Part shown: positions 29,166-38,039 of the stretch, piece by piece | Numbering within the stretch: the first letter of the stretch is position 1 | Layout of the letters: every line of letters begins with the position of its first letter | Origin: Pseudocitrobacter corydidari | GTDB lineage: Bacteria; Pseudomonadota; Gammaproteobacteria; Enterobacterales; Enterobacteriaceae | Direction of reading: 5' to 3' | DNA length: 64,000 nt | Assembly: GCF_021172065.1 (NCBI RefSeq) | Contig: NZ_CP087880.1 | Location: 3,448,583-3,512,582, forward strand | Translations under genes and position numbers: made by a program | The notes under the pieces: generated by a model | What the model saw: only the letters and a program-made list of their open reading frames with translations | Told to the model about the DNA's origin: nothing | Database searches by the model: none

Positions 29166-30098
29166 ATGAACTCAATTTTTACGGAAGAAAACCTGCTGGC
29201 GTTTACCACCGCCGCGCGTTACGGCAGCTTTAGTAAGGCGGCGGAGGAACTGGGGCTGACGACCTCCGCTATCAGCTATACCATCCGCAGAATGGAAACC
29301 GGCCTTGATGTGGTGCTGTTTACCCGCAATACGCGCAGCATTGAGCTAACGGAATCCGGGCGCTATTTTCTGCGTAAAGCCAGCGATCTGCTCAACGATT
29401 TTCACGCCATTCGCCGCAGCATAGATACTATCGCGCAGGGAATAGAGACAAGAATTCGTATTTGTATCAACCAGTTGTTGTATACGCCGGAACATACCGC
29501 CCGCCTGCTGCAGGTGCTGAAAAAACAATTTCCAACCTGCCAGATAACCGTCACCACTGAAGTGTATAACGGCGTCTGGGATGCGATGATCAATAACCAG
29601 GCCAGCATTGCCATCGGCGCGCCGGATACCCTGCTCGACGGCGGCGGCATCGATTACACCGAAATTGGCGCAATTCGCTGGGTCTTCGCTATCGCCCCCG
29701 ATCACCCGCTGGCCTTTATGCCGGAGCCCATCGCCGAAAGCCAGCTGCGTCTTTATCCCAATATCATGGTGGAAGATACCGCGCATACCATCAATAAGAA
29801 GGTAGGCTGGCTGCTGCATGGTCAGGAATCGGTGCTGGTGCCTGATTTTAATACCAAATGCCAGTGTCAGATCCTCGGTGCGGGGATCGGTTTTTTGCCT
29901 GACTATATGGTGCGTAAAGCGGCAGAACAATCGCTACTGGTGACCCGGAAAATCCACAACCCGCGCCAGGATTCCCGTATGCTGCTGGCAACGCGCCACT
30001 CCGCCACCGGGCAGGTAACGCTGTGGATTAAAAAAGAGTTCGCCCCGGGCGGTATTTTGAGTGAGATTTATCAGGACCTTTTGCATAAAGAGATCTAA
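29166..30098 (+). CDS. yahB: YahB, LysR-type regulator of the yah cluster
   Basis: This 310-residue LysR-family transcription factor has the E. coli YahB length. The N-terminal winged helix-turn-helix covers about residues 7-66 (LLAFTTAARYGSFSKAAEEL...TTSAISYTIRRMETGLD), and the effector-binding domain starts near 95 (RIRICINQLLYTPEHTA). It is probably a local activator responding to a pathway metabolite; position beside yahC and the divergent yahD unit supports this. Its target site may be the TTGAA-N5-TTCAA palindrome upstream of yahD. Confidence 0.9.
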   Translation: MNSIFTEENLLAFTTAARYGSFSKAAEELGLTTSAISYTIRRMETGLDVVLFTRNTRSIELTESGRYFLRKASDLLNDFHAIRRSIDTIAQGIETRIRICINQLLYTPEHTARLLQVLKKQFPTCQITVTTEVYNGVWDAMINNQASIAIGAPDTLLDGGGIDYTEIGAIRWVFAIAPDHPLAFMPEPIAESQLRLYPNIMVEDTAHTINKKVGWLLHGQESVLVPDFNTKCQCQILGAGIGFLPDYMVRKAAEQSLLVTRKIHNPRQDSRMLLATRHSATGQVTLWIKKEFAPGGILSEIYQDLLHKEI

Positions 30099-30312
30099 AC
30101 AAGGCAGGGAATATGTGATCTTATCCGTAAATATTTGACCATTTTGTTTATTATGCAGAAATAGCATTTAAAGAGAACCACCCCGACATCCTTTATTTTT
30201 ATCCTGTCCTGACATTGTATTTATCAACCATTCAGGACGCAGATAATATTTGAGCAATTAATTAGCTGAGGTCAAATAATATCTCATTAGCCCTGTTATT
30301 ACAGGAACGCCT

Positions 30313-31614
30313 ATGATGAAGAAAATATTACTGGCCAGTCTGATCTGTAGTTGCTGTTTAATTCCGGCAACACACAGTTTTGCCCAACAACAAGAAGTGA
30401 AATTACGCATGTCATGGTGGGGAGGAAAAACGCGCCATGATGTGATGCTCAGGGCCATCGATGCCTTTGAAAAGCGCTACCCGTGGATTGACGTTAACGC
30501 CGAGTACACCGGATGGGATGGCTATCTGGCGCGTATGACGACGCAAATTTCAGGCAACAAAGAGCCGGACGTGATGCAGATAAACTGGCCGTGGCTGCCG
30601 ATTTTCTCGCGTACCGGCGAAGGCTTTTACGACCTTAACAAGGTGGGCGATACGCTGGATTTAAGCCAGTTCCCCGCCCGCGATTTGCAGTCGACGACCG
30701 TAAAAGGCAAGCTCACCGCGCTGCCCATTTCCCTTAATGTGCCGGGTTTTTATTTCAATAATGAAACCTGGAAAAAAGCCGGACTGGCATATCCCACAAA
30801 CTGGGACGAACTGTTTGCCGCCGGGAAAACGTTTAAAGAGAAACTGGGAGATGATTATTATCCGTTAATTGCCAACGATCAGGATATTTTCCTGATGACC
30901 AACTGCTATATGTCGCAGAAATATAATCTGCCGATGTTTACCGCCGACGGCAAAAGCTTCTCCTGGAATCAGGAACAGTGGCGCGAAGCCTTCCGTTTCG
31001 CCCAGCGGTTGGTTGCCGATCACGTTATTCCGGGGCCCAAAATGCTCGCCTCCTATGGCAAGCAGGATTTCACCGACACCCGCTACTGGCAGCAGGGGCA
31101 ATGGGCCGGTGCCTATACCTGGAACGTAGTCATTCAGTATTACACGCATAAAGTCGCGCCGCCTGCCAAACTGGAGCCGGGCAATTGGATCATGGCGCCG
31201 GGCGCCACCAACGCCAGCGCCTATTTTAAAGTCTCGCTCACCTATGCGATCGGTAAAAATACCCAGCATCCGAAAGAAGCGGCAATGTTGCTGAATTTCC
31301 TGCTTAACGATCCGCAGGCGGTTGAGTTCATTAAGCTGGAAAATGGTATTCCGATCAGCCAGGCCGCAGTAAAAACGCTGACGGATAACGGCACCTTAAC
31401 GAACGATAATCCTTCCGTGGCGGGTATGGCGATGGCGAAGAAATTGCAGTCCGAGTCGGTCGCCACCTCGTGGATGGAAGACGAGCAAATTCAGGCGCTG
31501 TGGAGTTCAGGACGGCAAAATATGGACTACGGTAAAAAAACGGCCAATGAGGCCGCCGATGAGTTCTTAATGCGCGCAGAACGTATTCTGAAAAAAGCGG
31601 CGATGCGTCGCTGA
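30313..31614 (+). CDS. ABC-type sugar-binding protein (family 1), paralogue A
   Basis: This is a periplasmic extracellular solute-binding protein of the carbohydrate type, 433 residues. A signal peptide (MMKKILLASLICSCCLIPAT...SFA) precedes the mature start QQQEVKLRMSWWGG. Shared family features are EPDVMQINWPWLPIF near 80, a conserved WKKAGLAYPTNWDELFAAGK near 150 and NFLLNDPQAVEF near 328. It is closely related to the protein at 38040-39317 (same LRMSWWGG, WDELFAAGKTF, DHVIPGPK and NFLLNDPQAVE blocks). No permease or ATPase gene is nearby. Oligosaccharide binding is likely; mannose-containing glycans are a guess from the adjacent mannosidase. Confidence 0.85.
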   Translation: MMKKILLASLICSCCLIPATHSFAQQQEVKLRMSWWGGKTRHDVMLRAIDAFEKRYPWIDVNAEYTGWDGYLARMTTQISGNKEPDVMQINWPWLPIFSRTGEGFYDLNKVGDTLDLSQFPARDLQSTTVKGKLTALPISLNVPGFYFNNETWKKAGLAYPTNWDELFAAGKTFKEKLGDDYYPLIANDQDIFLMTNCYMSQKYNLPMFTADGKSFSWNQEQWREAFRFAQRLVADHVIPGPKMLASYGKQDFTDTRYWQQGQWAGAYTWNVVIQYYTHKVAPPAKLEPGNWIMAPGATNASAYFKVSLTYAIGKNTQHPKEAAMLLNFLLNDPQAVEFIKLENGIPISQAAVKTLTDNGTLTNDNPSVAGMAMAKKLQSESVATSWMEDEQIQALWSSGRQNMDYGKKTANEAADEFLMRAERILKKAAMRR

Positions 31615-31619
31615 CAGCC

Positions 31620-31650
31620 AGCCCGGCCAGCATGCTGACCGGGCTTTATT
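31620..31650. terminator. Terminator between binding protein and mannosidase
   Basis: The inverted repeat agcccggccagcatgctg with its complement (gaccgggct) forms a long stem followed by tttattatt on the plus strand. It ends the binding-protein message just before the convergent GH38 gene. Confidence 0.75.
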
Positions 31651-31651
31651 A

Positions 31652-34651
31652 TTATGCTACGTCAATCAGCAACGTTTTGATTTCAAAAGGCGTAAAGGTC
31701 AGGCTCACGCAGCCGTCGCTCACCGTTAGCGGTTCTTCATCCTCTTCCATCAGATTGCTCAGGCAGCAGTGGCCCATATGCGCATTCAGCGTGATGGTTG
31801 TGGCAGCGTGAACGCCGTCAAACTCATACAAACGCACGGCCAGCCGATCGCCCTGCTCGGTTTTTTTCACCGTTTCGATGCAAATATGCGGCGAGTCGCA
31901 GTAAATAAAGCTGTCAGGCAACGCCACGGTTTTTTCCGCTGTTCGCCCTTCGCTCACGCTGACTCGCACCGGGTTGTTGAACAGCATGGCCTCGCGATTC
32001 ACCAGCCCCTCAATTTCATCGCCAGTGTGCGGGAACAGCGCGTAGGAGAATGTATGTTCTCCGCGATCTGCCCCCACGCCAGGATGATTTTGCGAACGCA
32101 GCAAATTGAGGTCCAGCACACCGTCTTTGGCGTAATGACCGTATTTGCCGTCGTTAAGCAGCGCCACGCCGTAATCCCGCTGTGAATAGTCGATCCACTT
32201 GTGGGCGCAAATCTCAAACTGAGCGGCATCGTAGACGTTATTGGTCAACGCCCGGCGGCGAATTTTACCGAACTGAATATCACAGCTCACGTCATCGCTC
32301 GGCGTCGCGGTCACAAATGACGTGCGGAGCATTTTCAGATCTTCATGCCACGCTATGTGCGTTTCAAAAGTGAGGCGCTTGCTTCCCGGCAGCAGGCTGA
32401 TTTTCTGGCACAGCTGCGACTGACCGTAGCGATAATGCTGCTCGACCACCGCGTGCGGCCCATCCTGATACGCCGCGCTTGATACCAGCGTAAACGCCTG
32501 TGGCTGGCGGTCGCGGTAGGTGATGTTGATATCCCAGCAGTCGGCGCAAATATCATCGTAAACCGCCAGCCGGTTGCCGATGCTGCCGGGTTGCAGTACC
32601 GGACGCTGAGCCTGTTTATCGAAAAAGGCCACAATGTGCCCCTGATCGTTAAAATCCACGCTGATCAACGCGTTCTCCAGATGATCCGGCGTAGCCAAAA
32701 TGGGCGGTATGACCTGCGCATCTCCCAGCACCGCGTAACCGAATGCGGGTAGCGTCACATGATGGTAACCGTCCGGCTGCGCCAGCCAGGCTTCACGGGT
32801 AAATCCCACGGTATTCTGCACCACCGTTTTTCCTGGCGGAATGGCCAAAGTGGTAGTGAATTCATCGAGATAGCGCTGTGTCAGAGTTTGTGCCTGCGTA
32901 AGCATCGCCTGATAGCGCGCGCAGGACTCATCATAAACCCGCTTAATGGAGGAACCCGGTAAAATATCGTGGAACTGATAAAGCAGCGTCTCCTGCCACA
33001 GGGCGCGCAGCGCGTCGGTCGGATAGACCGACTGACAACAGAGCCACTGGCGGCTGGCGACAAACTCCAGTTCGCGCAGCGCGTTCTCCATTTTTCGGTT
33101 AAAGCGCTTATTGTTGGCCTGCGAGGTCAGCGTGCCCTGATGTTTCTCCAGATAAAGCTCGCCTTTATATCGTGGATAACGCGGCTGCGTTTTTTCGATA
33201 TGGCGGAAAAAATCGACCGCTTTGCCCTGCTTCACCGGCGAAATACCGCTGAGATTCCGTATACGCTGCAAACGTTCCAGATGTTCCGGCCCCGGCCCGC
33301 CACCACCGTCGCCGATGCCAAACAGCATCAGCGCGCTATCGCACACGCCTGCCTCGCGATACTCCTCTTCAATGCGGCGGATGCTGCGCGGCGCGGCGGG
33401 CCCGTTGTAAGTCTCTTCCGGCAACATGTGCGTCAGTACGCTACTGCCATCGATACCCTGCCAGGTAAAGGTATGATGCGGAAATTTATTGTGTTCGTTC
33501 CAGGAGAGCTTTTGCGTCATAAAGTAATCGACGCCGCTTTTGCGCATAATTTGTGGCAGGTTGGCGTTATAGCCAAACACATCCGGCAGCCAGAGCATAC
33601 GCGTGGTTTGCGAGAACTCTTCGCGGAAGAACTGGCGGCCATAGAGAAATTGCCGCACCAGCGATTCGCCAGACGGAACGTTGGTGTCTGCTTCCACCCA
33701 CATATCACCCTGAATTTCAAAACGTCCCTGCTGAACATGCTGTTTCACCCGCTGATAAAGCTCGGGATGATCGTCTTTGATCCACTGAAAAAGTTGCGGC
33801 TGACTGGCGCCAAAAATATAGTCGGCGTAGTGCGACATCAGGTCTAGCGCGGTGGCAAAGGTGCGTGCGCCCTTGCGTTTGGTTTCCCGAATCGGCCACA
33901 ACCAGGCGAGATCGATATGCGCGTGGCCCACGCCGGTGACGGTGAGAGAAGGATCGCCGCCCTGCTTATTCAACTCTTTTGCCAGCGCCTGCCGACATTT
34001 CGCAACGTTCGCTTCACTGAAATCGCCCAGCCCATTCAATGCATCGTTCAGGCACGCCAGTACCGCTTTATACCGTGGTGATTTCGCATCCAGGCAGCTC
34101 AGCAAATCGAACAATACCCAGGCGTCATAATAGAGATCGCGCAGATCGTCGCGGCAATGGGCAAGATGCGCCTGACGCATCACGCCGCCGGTCGATGCAC
34201 CAAAGAGATCGTTACAGGCAAGCTCGATCCAGATATTCACTTCGCCAGAGCGGTAATACTCTGCCGGAAGTCGCCAGACCGTTTTTCCCGGCATGCCGAG
34301 GCTACGCTCGAACGTCGAATCCACATTGGTCAACCCCCGCAACGGTACGCCGCTGCCATCAACAATCAGCGCCTCACCGCCGCAGTCAAAACAGAGAGTG
34401 ATATTTTTTTCATACGTGGCAGATGGCAACGTACCGCGCACGTTAACCCACGCACAGTCCCATAAATCGCCCCATTTTTCCCCAATGCGGAATTCGAAAG
34501 ATTTACCCTGCTGTCGCTGTGAAAACGGCACTGGTTCCGGCGTGATAAAACCGTAAACAGTTAATTCAGCAAGCGGAGTATAAATGTTGTCTTTTATTTT
34601 CCTGATGTGGAAATCAATATCCCGAACTAATTTTTGATTGAACGTTAACAT
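31652..34651 (-). CDS. GH38 alpha-mannosidase
   Basis: This 999-residue glycoside hydrolase family 38 enzyme has no signal peptide and is therefore cytoplasmic. The zinc-binding motif GHAHIDLAWLWP is at residues 242-253. WVEAD at 318-322 carries the probable nucleophile (Asp322). WLPDVFGYNANLPQIM follows near 354 and MTQKLSWNEHNKFPHH near 378. The middle helical and C-terminal beta-sandwich domains of the family complete the protein. It is longer than E. coli MngB (877) and closer to the Ams1-type class. I chose the ATG 14 bases after a GGAG; an in-frame GTG seven codons upstream is possible. It probably trims imported mannosides. The gene is preceded by a 390-base AT-rich regulatory gap. Confidence 0.93.
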   Translation of the reverse strand: MLTFNQKLVRDIDFHIRKIKDNIYTPLAELTVYGFITPEPVPFSQRQQGKSFEFRIGEKWGDLWDCAWVNVRGTLPSATYEKNITLCFDCGGEALIVDGSGVPLRGLTNVDSTFERSLGMPGKTVWRLPAEYYRSGEVNIWIELACNDLFGASTGGVMRQAHLAHCRDDLRDLYYDAWVLFDLLSCLDAKSPRYKAVLACLNDALNGLGDFSEANVAKCRQALAKELNKQGGDPSLTVTGVGHAHIDLAWLWPIRETKRKGARTFATALDLMSHYADYIFGASQPQLFQWIKDDHPELYQRVKQHVQQGRFEIQGDMWVEADTNVPSGESLVRQFLYGRQFFREEFSQTTRMLWLPDVFGYNANLPQIMRKSGVDYFMTQKLSWNEHNKFPHHTFTWQGIDGSSVLTHMLPEETYNGPAAPRSIRRIEEEYREAGVCDSALMLFGIGDGGGGPGPEHLERLQRIRNLSGISPVKQGKAVDFFRHIEKTQPRYPRYKGELYLEKHQGTLTSQANNKRFNRKMENALRELEFVASRQWLCCQSVYPTDALRALWQETLLYQFHDILPGSSIKRVYDESCARYQAMLTQAQTLTQRYLDEFTTTLAIPPGKTVVQNTVGFTREAWLAQPDGYHHVTLPAFGYAVLGDAQVIPPILATPDHLENALISVDFNDQGHIVAFFDKQAQRPVLQPGSIGNRLAVYDDICADCWDINITYRDRQPQAFTLVSSAAYQDGPHAVVEQHYRYGQSQLCQKISLLPGSKRLTFETHIAWHEDLKMLRTSFVTATPSDDVSCDIQFGKIRRRALTNNVYDAAQFEICAHKWIDYSQRDYGVALLNDGKYGHYAKDGVLDLNLLRSQNHPGVGADRGEHTFSYALFPHTGDEIEGLVNREAMLFNNPVRVSVSEGRTAEKTVALPDSFIYCDSPHICIETVKKTEQGDRLAVRLYEFDGVHAATTITLNAHMGHCCLSNLMEEDEEPLTVSDGCVSLTFTPFEIKTLLIDVA

Positions 34652-35041
34652 GCTACGCCGTCTCCATGACACGATGCCTGAGAAAAGCTTCCGTTTTCAT
34701 TAACAGCAGAAAAACGCCACCAGCGTAGAGTTCCGTTTTGATAATTAATTCGCCAGCGGTCACAAAACGTATTATCTGAAATCAGTATCTATTCGCTGGA
34801 TTATTATTATTTTATATCTATTCGTAGAGATAATTATTATTGCCGGACGTGCTCTACCGTCAGATCACATTTCTGCCCGCGTCGGGTGACTGAAATCACG
34901 CTTTGTGATCGTTGAAAAACGATCTGCATCACATTGATTTTTCGTAAGCTGCCACACTTATCACACTTTTTATCCCTTCCGTCCCACATCCCTGTTCTTC
35001 CCTCTGCCCGCAGGCGACTTTTCGCGGGCCGCTCCCTATTC
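34652..35041 (-). promoter_or_regulatory. Regulatory gap upstream of the mannosidase
   Basis: These 390 bases hold no gene. At 34786 and 34815 the ten bases tatctattcg recur, 29 apart, each followed by an attattatt-type run, forming an imperfect two-copy direct repeat. At 34907-34924 a perfect seven-base inverted repeat (gatcgtt / aacgatc, loop gaaa) is flanked by tgtgat and atcaca half sites that resemble CRP half sites at non-standard spacing. Two TGTGA-like boxes on the minus strand (near 34926-34935 and 34957-34968) could also be CRP or regulator sites. The overall AT content of 34740-34850 suggests the promoter lies there. Confidence 0.5.
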
Positions 35042-36610
35042 TTACCCCATCGACAAACTGTCAGCGAAACGGCTCAGACGTTCAGGATTCAACAACATAG
35101 ACAAAAACAGCGGACTGCCCGCTGGCGGCGTTTCCAGCCAACGGTCGAGCGTATCGGCATAGCGCAGCAGCGCATTTTGCTGTTCTGCAAGCGTACTGGT
35201 AGAGGGCTCACTACCGTAGTGATCGTGCCAGGTGAGCAGCGTCACACTGGCGGCGACGCGGGAAAACATCTGGCTGTAAACCTCGGCGCTACGCCAGGCG
35301 GCGAGCAGTTGCTCCAGTGAATCGTTCGGGCAGGTGATGCGCGGCATCAGCTCCCGCAGGCTCTGCACGGCGTTGGCGGCGAGGAAGCTGGCGGTCTCTT
35401 TTTCAAGAGCGATCAGCTCGCGCTGCTCATTGCCAAGCGCCGGGTCATCGGTGGGCATCAGCGGCTGGTACGCCTGCATCCAGTTGGCGCTGCGGGTATC
35501 CATGTGCAGCAGCTGTTGAGCCTGAGCGAGGCTTTCGGGGATTTGGCTTTGATAGTGCATACGCCTCCCCAGCAGGTTGGGCGTTTTGCACAACCAGTCA
35601 TAGCTGGTGTGCAGCAATGTGGCGAGACGTTGTTTATCCTGCGCGGAACGGAAACGGAGCTGATGCTGCTCCGCCCAGCGTTCGAAGGTGGAGGGCGCGC
35701 CCTCCTGAAGTTGATTCGCCGCCGACAGGCCGAGCAGATTGATGGCGTTGACGGAGTCCATCACCCGGCTGTCGGGTAACCACTGCCAGCTGACGCGGGA
35801 AGTGATGGCTTCAACTTCGTTTTCCGCCACGCTCAGCGCCCAGCTCAGGCGACCGCTGATTTCATCTGCGAGATAGCACGGTAGCGCCGTCCAGCCGTAG
35901 CCGGTGCCGAAGAGGTCAAACTCGATCCACTTATTGTGGCCGGGCAGCGTGGCGATATTGGGATGGTTAGCGAAGCCGGGATGGTAGTCCAGTTCGGTGG
36001 CTTTGATGGAGGCGCGCACATCGCCCGGCAGCGTCGCGAGAATGCTCGAGAGCTGCTGGCGCGGCCAGCTGTCATCGATAAAGTCGCGCAGTACCAGCTT
36101 CTTGCCCTGCCCGCGCAGCAGGCTCCAGACGGAATGCAGGCTGCGCTGCCAGCCGGAGGTCTGAAACGCGGGCGTGGTCAGGCTGAGAATTAAACCGCTC
36201 AGATGCGGCAACGCCTGCAATAACGGATGCATGATTGCCGCATAAAACTGCGGCCAGAAATCGGGCGCGCTTTTTTCATCGAAAGCCATCTCGGGAAATT
36301 TGCGCTTAATAATGTCATCCGTCGGCGCGGCTTCACCCTGAAGCCAGAAGGATAAATTATTGTCGGCCAGATAACGGTCAACGCGTTTTAAATACAGCAA
36401 CGCGTAATTTTGCTGATGAATAAGGTTCTCGACATTCAGTTTCTGACTCAATGGCGAGGGCGTAGCCAGAATAGAAAGCAGTTCCTGTTGGTGCAGGATT
36501 ATCCCGGTGAAACCATGCTGTTTCGCACTCTGCACGCCCTGAACAAACCAGGGCCAGTGCCAGATAAAGGTGCTATTCAGTTCCATCAACTGGTGGGGAA
36601 TACGTTTCAT
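35042..36610 (-). CDS. Unrecognised 522-residue protein of the mannosidase locus
   Basis: I do not recognise this protein. It has 522 residues and no signal peptide or membrane helix. The first third reads like a TIM-barrel start (FIWHWPWFVQGVQSAKQHGF, later PFMA-type acidic loops). Aromatic and acidic patches IEFDLFGTGYGWTALPCY near 230 and VSWQWLPDSRVM near 272 recall glycoside hydrolases such as alpha-glucuronidases. The C-terminal 200 residues look helical. Position between a GH38 mannosidase and a sugar dehydrogenase suggests a cytoplasmic carbohydrate-active enzyme; this is inference only. AGGA lies about nine bases before the ATG. It is divergent from the dehydrogenase with only 47 bases between the two starts. 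Confidence 0.8.
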   Translation of the reverse strand: MKRIPHQLMELNSTFIWHWPWFVQGVQSAKQHGFTGIILHQQELLSILATPSPLSQKLNVENLIHQQNYALLYLKRVDRYLADNNLSFWLQGEAAPTDDIIKRKFPEMAFDEKSAPDFWPQFYAAIMHPLLQALPHLSGLILSLTTPAFQTSGWQRSLHSVWSLLRGQGKKLVLRDFIDDSWPRQQLSSILATLPGDVRASIKATELDYHPGFANHPNIATLPGHNKWIEFDLFGTGYGWTALPCYLADEISGRLSWALSVAENEVEAITSRVSWQWLPDSRVMDSVNAINLLGLSAANQLQEGAPSTFERWAEQHQLRFRSAQDKQRLATLLHTSYDWLCKTPNLLGRRMHYQSQIPESLAQAQQLLHMDTRSANWMQAYQPLMPTDDPALGNEQRELIALEKETASFLAANAVQSLRELMPRITCPNDSLEQLLAAWRSAEVYSQMFSRVAASVTLLTWHDHYGSEPSTSTLAEQQNALLRYADTLDRWLETPPAGSPLFLSMLLNPERLSRFADSLSMG

Positions 36611-36657
36611 CGCGACATCCTGCCATTATTTGGTCGTTTATCATAATCGAGGACACA

Positions 36658-37953
36658 ATGAAAAAATATGCGCTGGTCGGCACGGGAGGACGTGCAGGTT
36701 TATATATTTCAGCTATCGGCGGTCAATGGCGCGAAAATGCCAAACTGGTGGCCTTTTGCGATACCAATCAGACGCGCATGAATTACGCCAATACGCTGCT
36801 GCAAAAGGAAGGCGCCGAGCCCGTTTCCACCTGGAAAGCCGCGCAGTTTGAAGAGATGATCCGCGAAACCCGTCCGGATATTATTATCGTCACCACCATG
36901 GACCGCACGCATGATGACTATATCGTTCGGGCGCTGCACGCGGGCTGCGATGTGATCACCGAAAAACCGATGACCATCGATGAAAAGCGCGCCCTGCGCA
37001 TTCTGGACGCCATTGAAGAAACCGGGCACACCGTGCGCGTAGCGTTCAACTATCGCTATGCACCGCACCACAGCAAGGTGCGCGAACTGCTGATGCAGGG
37101 AGTGATTGGTCAGGTCACATCAGTGCACTTCGAGTGGCTACTCAACACCGAACACGGGGCAGACTATTTCCGTCGCTGGCACCGCGAAAAACGCAACAGC
37201 GGTGGCCTGCTGGTGCATAAATCTACCCACCACTTCGACCTGATGAACTTCTGGCTGGCAAGCTACCCGGAACGTGTTTACGCCGAGGGCAGCCTGCAAT
37301 TCTACGGCAAAGAAAACGCCGAAAAACGCGGCGTGACGCAGTTTTACCCGCGCACCCACGGCTACGCGGAAGCGAAGAACGATCCGTTTGCGCTGGAAAT
37401 GGCGGAAAACGCACAGCTTAAAGCGCTCTATCTGGACGCCGAACATGAAGATAACTATTTCCGCGACCAGAGCGTCTTCAGCGACGGTATTACCATCGAA
37501 GACACCATGTCGGTGCTGGTGAAGTACCAGAATCAGGTGCAGCTCACCTACTCCCTGAACGCCTATTTACCATGGGAAGGGCTGAACGTGGTGTTCAACG
37601 GTACCGAAGGGCGTCTGGAGATGAAAATCATCGAGAAATCCTACGTTAACGCGGGCGGCAAACGCGAGAACGAAGGCAGCCTGGAGCTGTGTGATATCAC
37701 CGTCTTCCCGATGTTTGCCGAGCCGTGGAAAGCGGATTTCACCCTTGGCGAAGGCGGCCACGGCGGTGGCGATAACGCCATGCTGGCGGATCTGTTCGGC
37801 GTGCCGGGCAACGACCCGCTACAACGCGCCGCCGACCACCGGGCCGGGGCGATGTCCATTCTCACCGGAATTGCCGGGAATATTTCGATGCAGCAGCAGC
37901 GCCCGGTCAATTTTAAAGAGTTTGAACTCGTTTCCCGCCTGACCAAATGTTAA
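36658..37953 (+). CDS. Gfo/Idh/MocA-family sugar dehydrogenase
   Basis: This NAD(P)-dependent oxidoreductase of 431 residues has an N-terminal Rossmann domain with GTGGRAG at residues 8-14, the acidic residue of FCDTN near 36 that usually selects NAD, and the family EKP motif at 102-104 (TEKPMTIDE). The C-terminal domain includes GGLLVHKSTHHFDLMNFW near 182, with the candidate catalytic His/Lys pair. Related enzymes oxidise or reduce sugars and cyclitols or act as NAD-dependent glycosidases. Here it probably handles a sugar liberated in the same pathway as the GH38 enzyme. SBP paralogue B follows in the same direction after 86 bases. Confidence 0.88.
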   Translation: MKKYALVGTGGRAGLYISAIGGQWRENAKLVAFCDTNQTRMNYANTLLQKEGAEPVSTWKAAQFEEMIRETRPDIIIVTTMDRTHDDYIVRALHAGCDVITEKPMTIDEKRALRILDAIEETGHTVRVAFNYRYAPHHSKVRELLMQGVIGQVTSVHFEWLLNTEHGADYFRRWHREKRNSGGLLVHKSTHHFDLMNFWLASYPERVYAEGSLQFYGKENAEKRGVTQFYPRTHGYAEAKNDPFALEMAENAQLKALYLDAEHEDNYFRDQSVFSDGITIEDTMSVLVKYQNQVQLTYSLNAYLPWEGLNVVFNGTEGRLEMKIIEKSYVNAGGKRENEGSLELCDITVFPMFAEPWKADFTLGEGGHGGGDNAMLADLFGVPGNDPLQRAADHRAGAMSILTGIAGNISMQQQRPVNFKEFELVSRLTKC

Positions 37954-38039
37954 TCACCACGGCGCGGCGACCTGCCGCGCCGAGACCTCTGGTTAGTATT
38001 TTGCTGTTACTCACCTGCTTCTCTGTTTCGGAGTCGATA

